From Selaginella moellendorffii (Eukaryota; Streptophyta; Lycopodiopsida; Selaginellales; Selaginellaceae): a stretch of DNA of 64,000 nucleotides. How positions within the stretch are numbered: position 1 is the stretch's first letter; each line of letters begins with the position of its first letter. The DNA lies in NCBI RefSeq assembly GCF_000143415.4, contig NW_003314262.1, forward strand, positions 4,487,672 through 4,551,671. The letters are read 5' to 3'. This document shows positions 57,535-64,000 of this stretch, piece after piece. A model generated the notes under the pieces. The model did not search any database and was not told the origin of the DNA. It saw nothing but the letters and a program-made list of their open reading frames with translations. The translations under genes were made by a program, and so were the position numbers.

Positions 57535-60500
57535 TCAAAATGGAGCCTCGACTGGGCTGATCCCAAAATGCTTATGCCTTTGATCAACTTTGTTCACGAG
57601 GTTCAATCCCTGTTGTGTGAGCTGTGTAATAAGAGCGGTCTCCAACTGACAAGCCACACTCTTGTTGGACACTGGCAAGTATAAAAAAGGTGCCTGCTTT
57701 AGTCCCATAGACGTACGATGTGAAGCAATTCGTCCAGATAGATTATCCGTCTGTGGCAAAAAATAGGAAACTCCAATCAGCACAAACATGAGAAGAGAAA
57801 TACTAATGGTACCTGTCCAACGTAAAACTTTCCGTCTGGTCTATGAAGAATGTAGACGCAAGAGTGATTCGAAGTGAAGGGTGGAGGTTGCTGGCGCGCG
57901 CCAACGAAATAACAAGTGCTAGAGAGAACGAAAGTTCCATTCAGCTGGTCCTTGCAGATCCTCAAAACTTCTTGTTCCAGATCCTTCAGATTTCTCGCAC
58001 CTATAGCAACCAAATACGAATCCAAAGCAATGGCACATTCAAACCGAAGAACTCCGAACCTTGGATGCGTGGCACTGATGACGCAGCTGCGTTGCTGTCA
58101 AGAGTACTTTCATGGCGCACTTCATTACCGTCTACCATCGGCTTACTTTGCGAGAGATATTTCTTCTGCATCTCTTCGTATAATTCCCTGGCTCTGTCCA
58201 AAATCTCTTCCGTCACACCTTCCCCCTTCGCGGTCTCGAAAGCCAAGCTCTCCCTGCATTCTCCATCGATGAGCTCCCAGGTCGGTTGTAGCCCGCCTTG
58301 TAATACCTTTCTTGTCCCCATTGCTTTCAAGACGACATTGTTGGTGTCGAGCTTCATATCTAGAAGCCCATGAAGGTGAGTAGAGACAATTCCCAGGCAG
58401 CCGAGCCTGTCAAAATTCTCCAGAACACTGGCCAATATGCAAGTCCCTTTCTGTACGTCGGTTCCCTTGCAAAGCTCATCTACAAGGACAAGACTTCTCC
58501 GAGTTGTCTCAAGTAACAAAGTCTTCAACTCTGCCATTTCCATCTGCAGGGAACAGGTCAAGGTCTTTATCGAAGACCGGAAATGAATGCGACGTACCTG
58601 AAATAGGCTTTTGCCTTCCGAGGGACTATCTTGAGAAACCACTCTTAACATGATGGAGTCGAGCTGTGGGATGACAGCTTTAGATGCCGGAACCATAAGT
58701 CCACATAATCCCAACAAAGTAGCCGCGCAAACGGATCTCAGCAAACTCGACTTTCCTCCGCCGTTGGGACCCGTAAGAAGAAAAATAGAGCTCATTTCGA
58801 ACGAGTTTGGTATTGCAAAATCCTGTGTTGAATCTAGCCAATATGGCAAGAGCCCAGAGAAAACAAGAGGCTCCTATCAAAGAATTGTCAGTTGACAGTT
58901 CAAAGAACGACGACATAGTACCTGTTCACCACCAAGAACAGGGAACACCCATTTGCGACGTTTTCCCTCACTAATCAAACGTAAAACGTCAGCAAATAGC
59001 AGCTATTCAAATAAAATACTGATACCTGGCATGCGCGAAAAAAGCTTTGGCTATCACACAGAACATGGAAATAAAAATTATTGTGTTCAGATACGTCCTT
59101 ACATCGTCTGAAAGGCATCGGAGTGCCTTAACAACAGCAAAATTTGCTTTAGTTGCGGCTTCTCGGTAGCTGGAGGAAAAGTAATTAATATAAACTAGGA
59201 AAGAACAACTCCAAGCTGTACCTCATGACCGCAGATTCTACTCTTCCTGTGGTGTGCCAGTCATCTCCAACTTTTTTGCCTTTGGAGTCTAGCGCAGGAA
59301 TCAAACGTTTTATTTCTTCCTCACCGGGTGTCTCAGAGCCCCACAGAAGTGGCATAAAACCCTTTCCCTTGAACCAGACCGCTTGATGGTCCGGAACGTA
59401 GCAGATTTCACCGTTGCCATTACCGTAGCAGGATCTTACTAAAGACTTTGCCCTTGCCAAAACCGGAAGAAAATCACCTACAATCTGAACAGTAACATTA
59501 AAAGCCAGACGCACACAAAAAAACTCACCGCTGAATTGAGTTCTGCAGCATTTCTGTCAACATCGGCATAAAAATCTTCAGAAAGTTTGCGTTGTACGCG
59601 ACCTTTCCAGCTCGATTCAAAATCAATAAAGAAATCATCCGGAACATGTTCGTACGAATTAATGAGCTGCTCTGGATCGCCCGTACAAGAGATCACAGAA
59701 CTGATTCTATCAACCAGCTGCTTACAATCAGTCACCTGATACAACATGTGTTAAACCAATGTCGTAAGGAAGCCGATGCTACGTACCAGTTGTTCAGCTT
59801 CCAATTGTAAACCACTTGCTAATATAGTGGGCTCAAGAAGCAAATGAAATATGTCTCTCAGACTGTCGTTCTCATGCATGTACAATACATCCTCTGCAAG
59901 ATGTTTTATGCGCGAAAATTCAAGATGATTGACTTCCCTAGCTCCAATTAGTTTCACCAGCTGCAAAATTTGATGATTGAATTGAGTGAGATAAAAGTGC
60001 AATGAGTCATACCTTTGCAGCTGATACACATAAAAACTCCGGAATAGAGCATTTCACAGAAGTCATTAACTTTAGACACTCTGCAATGGAAGTATAGCAA
60101 AATTAATATAATGTAGTAGTCAGTTCTCACCTTGAATAGCCGCAGCTGTAGCGTAAGGCGGTGGATTTAATAACAGGTCTCGCAAATACCTATACAAAAC
60201 AAGCACAAAGCTGATGCTAATTCACCTCACCAAAGGCATACTACCTGACGCAGAGACTGGTGGTGTCCGACGGTACAAGAACTTTTAGCAAGCTCGGAAT
60301 TTCCGGCACCGGCAAAATGCCTGAAAGCACAAACATAACTTTCAAACAGCATTCAAAAAACAGCACTGACCAGCTTGAGAGGCTGTCCCCAGGTAAACTG
60401 GCCGAGGCCTTTTCAACGACGGTCTTGCAATTTCCCGAAATTCAGCTTGGTCCTCAATGTCATACATCTCCTTAACCTGAAAATGCCAAGGAATATGTGC

Positions 60501-62107
60501 TGAAAGTAAGCTAGTATATGCACCTTATCTAAGAGAAAGGAAACTGGATCCCGGTCAAACCACTCTACGTCTTTGCCTTTGCATTCTGCCCACAGGAGTG
60601 CTCCATCCCCAGAGGATCCCCATCTAACGCTTCCTGTATCATAATTATTACGGAAGGAACATAATAGAGATAACGAAGAAAAACCTGAGGAGTTTCCTCT
60701 TAGTGAGCGATGGAGAAAAAGCTGTTGATACTGCACTGATCGCAGTTTCGTGACAAGTGCTTCTTCGGTGAGTCCATCTTCGACAGTATACGTCCTCATC
60801 ATTTCCAAAACAGAGACGAAAGTGTACCCGCGCACCGATTGAGAGATCCCTGATCCAAACAATTGCGAGTTAAATAGGAAAAATAAAGCTGCGTCAACAA
60901 CGTTACCGACTACGGGGCATGGCTCTGGAAATTCAAAATCACTCTCTGCTGCGGCGAGGCCGTAAATGTACGGACTTCCTGGATGAGCATGGCTGCAACA
61001 GATAGCCATTAAGAAAAAAAGGAAAAGAAAAGAAAAACGAGGACATGGAAAACACACCCTGCAATAAATCTGTCTTTCCGATACTTTGATGGAGCAGCAC
61101 CCTGAACCTCTTCCATTACACACTGCAAAAAAAACTCTCCATCACCAAATTGACCTGAAGGCTAAAAACTCACCACCGAAAGTCCTTGCTGGGTGATATT
61201 GTCAAGTGTCTGGCGCAAGTTCTATCAAGACATGCGTTGGATCGAACTTTGAATGCTTAGAATGTAGCATCATACCGCAATAGGGCAGCCTGCTCTTGGA
61301 GAAGCATTAGCGCGTATCCCACCCATTGGATTCAAGCCTGCAAACTCTACCAAAATGCAGGCGTCAAAACCGCACGCTTCATAAAACTCGCCAATCTGCA
61401 CAAAACAGGCTAAGGCGATGGATCCATGTAAACAAAAAACGAGAAATATAGTTACTCTACACAGAAGAACTTCTCGAGGAAATTTTCTTTTAGCATCCAG
61501 TAGCTCAGCGTTCAGGCTTCCATCTCTTAAGCTGCAAGCACGAGAAAGTTGTAAAGGAAAACACGATAAACAAATCAATAAAACCTTCCATGACGCAAGT
61601 TGGGGTCGAGCCCGAGCAGATTAGTCGGAATCAAAAGCTTTATCATTTCTTTGGTAGTAGGCTTTTGACACAAGTTCATGCGCTGCAGAAAAGCACCAGA
61701 AAGAGCAACGTTAGAAGAGAACGAAAGATCTCGGAAAAAGAAGAAAGAAAAACTACTTCTTGCCACCAACAAATATGCTCCTTATCCCGATCATCAACCG
61801 GGACGTAGCTCTGCCTCCTTTTCATCTTCACAACGCTTCCACTCATCGTGCTTAGCTTCCCACAGCTCAATCTCCTGCCAAAGATCTTGTGATCATAGAA
61901 GAAAGGAAGGAAGAAAACATCCATATTTCCTTGTGCATACCTGGATGCATTGTCGATGGAGAAACCCTGAGATTGGAATCTCGAGGCAACAAGAAAATCC
62001 TGCCGCTGCAATCATCCCAAAATAAATCCCGCGACGCAAACATTGCTGGAACGAGCAAACGATCCAGAACTTACCGCCTGCCTCATCCGATGTAGCGCGC
62101 TCCACAT
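57535..62107 (-). CDS. MSH1: MutS homolog 1, organellar DNA mismatch/recombination surveillance protein
   Basis: More than twenty short exons from the ATG at 62107 to the TGA at 57535-57537. The order matches plant MSH1. It has an organelle-targeting N-terminal region, the MutS I mismatch-recognition segment (IGEFYEACGFDACILVEFAGLNPMGG, about 61320-61400), SVCVMEEVQG, AHPGSPYIYGL and DGLTEEALVTKLRS. Then come SSWKGRVQ and PALDSKGKKVGDDW, and the ATPase with Walker A GPNGGGKSSLLRS (about 58735-58772), LVLVDELCKGT and IVSTHLHG. The C-terminal GIY-YIG nuclease module (CVYILHRPDGKFYVGQTDNLSGRIASHR, about 57700-57850) is the hallmark of land-plant MSH1. MSH1 suppresses recombination between short repeats in mitochondrial and plastid genomes. 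No break was found. The exact N-terminal exon joins between 61700 and 62107 are the least certain part. Confidence 0.95.
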
Positions 62108-63582
<1,475 letters not shown>

Positions 63583-64000
63583 CCGGACCAAAGAGACAAA
63601 CAGGTTCCTGTTCAGAACTCACGTCGGGTCTCGCAGCACAGTGGTGGCGAGAGGAAAGCATCTATTTCGCCGCTGAGAGACGACTGGATTCCTCGTCCAT
63701 TGCTCCAGAAAACACGACGCTGGTTTATCCGATATCCGTGTGGAACCAACAGGGCCGCGGACAATTACGCGCTTCTACAGCTTTGACCATACAGGATCTG
63801 TTCCTATAAGAATCTTCCAGGCCCGAGGATCATGGAACTAGTCTTTAGAAGTTCGCAAAAAGAAGAGAGAAAAGCTCTAAGCGATCGAGTGTCCAGAGAA
63901 GTTCACAAAGGAAAGAGAGAAAAGTTTGAAGATATCAGGGAAGCGTTTTAGAAGAATGTGATGATCCTGGCTAGTGACGTCAATGTAGATATAGAGTATG
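63583..64000. other. 3' region after the STEEP-like gene
   Basis: No gene supported; the first part should be the 3' UTR. The repeated GAAGTTCRCAAARRAA-like pieces at 63846 and 63898 are the only pattern noticed. Confidence 0.45.

Overview
The window reads as nuclear DNA of a land plant. It holds many pentatricopeptide-repeat (PPR) genes, a plant-type MSH1 with a GIY-YIG tail, a plastid chaperonin, a plastid fibrillin and a plant-type diterpene synthase. Genes are compact: introns are mostly 50-110 nt and intergenic gaps often 80-250 nt. Together with abundant PLS-class PPRs and several families I cannot match to seed plants, this points to a lycophyte, most likely Selaginella. That is an inference. 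There is one 100-nt run of N (an assembly gap) at 35343-35442.

Region 1, 1-9.46 kb. A dinucleotide (AT)n tract opens the window. A minus-strand Ty3/gypsy chromovirus with both LTRs (1817-9383) follows. It carries a perfect 5-bp target duplication and has landed in a coding exon of a minus-strand host gene, whose halves lie on either side. Its gag-pol is broken by several stops and frame changes.

Region 2, 9.8-13.8 kb. A PLS-class PPR gene and a decayed tandem copy of it flank an intact P-loop/STAND-like ATPase gene.

Region 3, 15.8-35.2 kb is the gene-dense core. In order it holds a secreted double-domain nucleoside hydrolase (+), CAND1 (-), a pfkB-family kinase (-), a P-class PPR (-), TFIIF-alpha (+), a plastid fibrillin (+) and plastid chaperonin-60 beta (+). 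Complete splice models with consistent phases were worked out by hand for the nucleoside hydrolase, TFIIF-alpha, fibrillin and the PPR.

Region 4, 35.4-44.4 kb is the accessory region. It holds a small membrane-protein gene, PPR relics, three members of an unrecognised family of small proteins (N-terminal glycine-rich hydrophobic segment, then heptad repeats), and two decayed relatives of the 11-12.5 kb ATPase. Two of the small-protein genes lie head-to-head with the ATPase relics in a tandem duplication of about 2 kb.

Region 5, 44.4-53.6 kb is very AT-rich and gene-free. Its core is a large inverted repeat with arms of about 1.85 kb (roughly 46.10-50.15 kb). The repeat contains a C-to-T-decayed copy of the small membrane-protein gene at 35.6-36.2 kb.

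Region 6, 53.6-64 kb returns to normal genes: a class II diterpene (copalyl-diphosphate-type) synthase (-), a broken third copy of the small membrane-protein gene (+), MSH1 (-), and a STEEP/CXorf56-type protein (+) that shares a short divergent promoter with MSH1.
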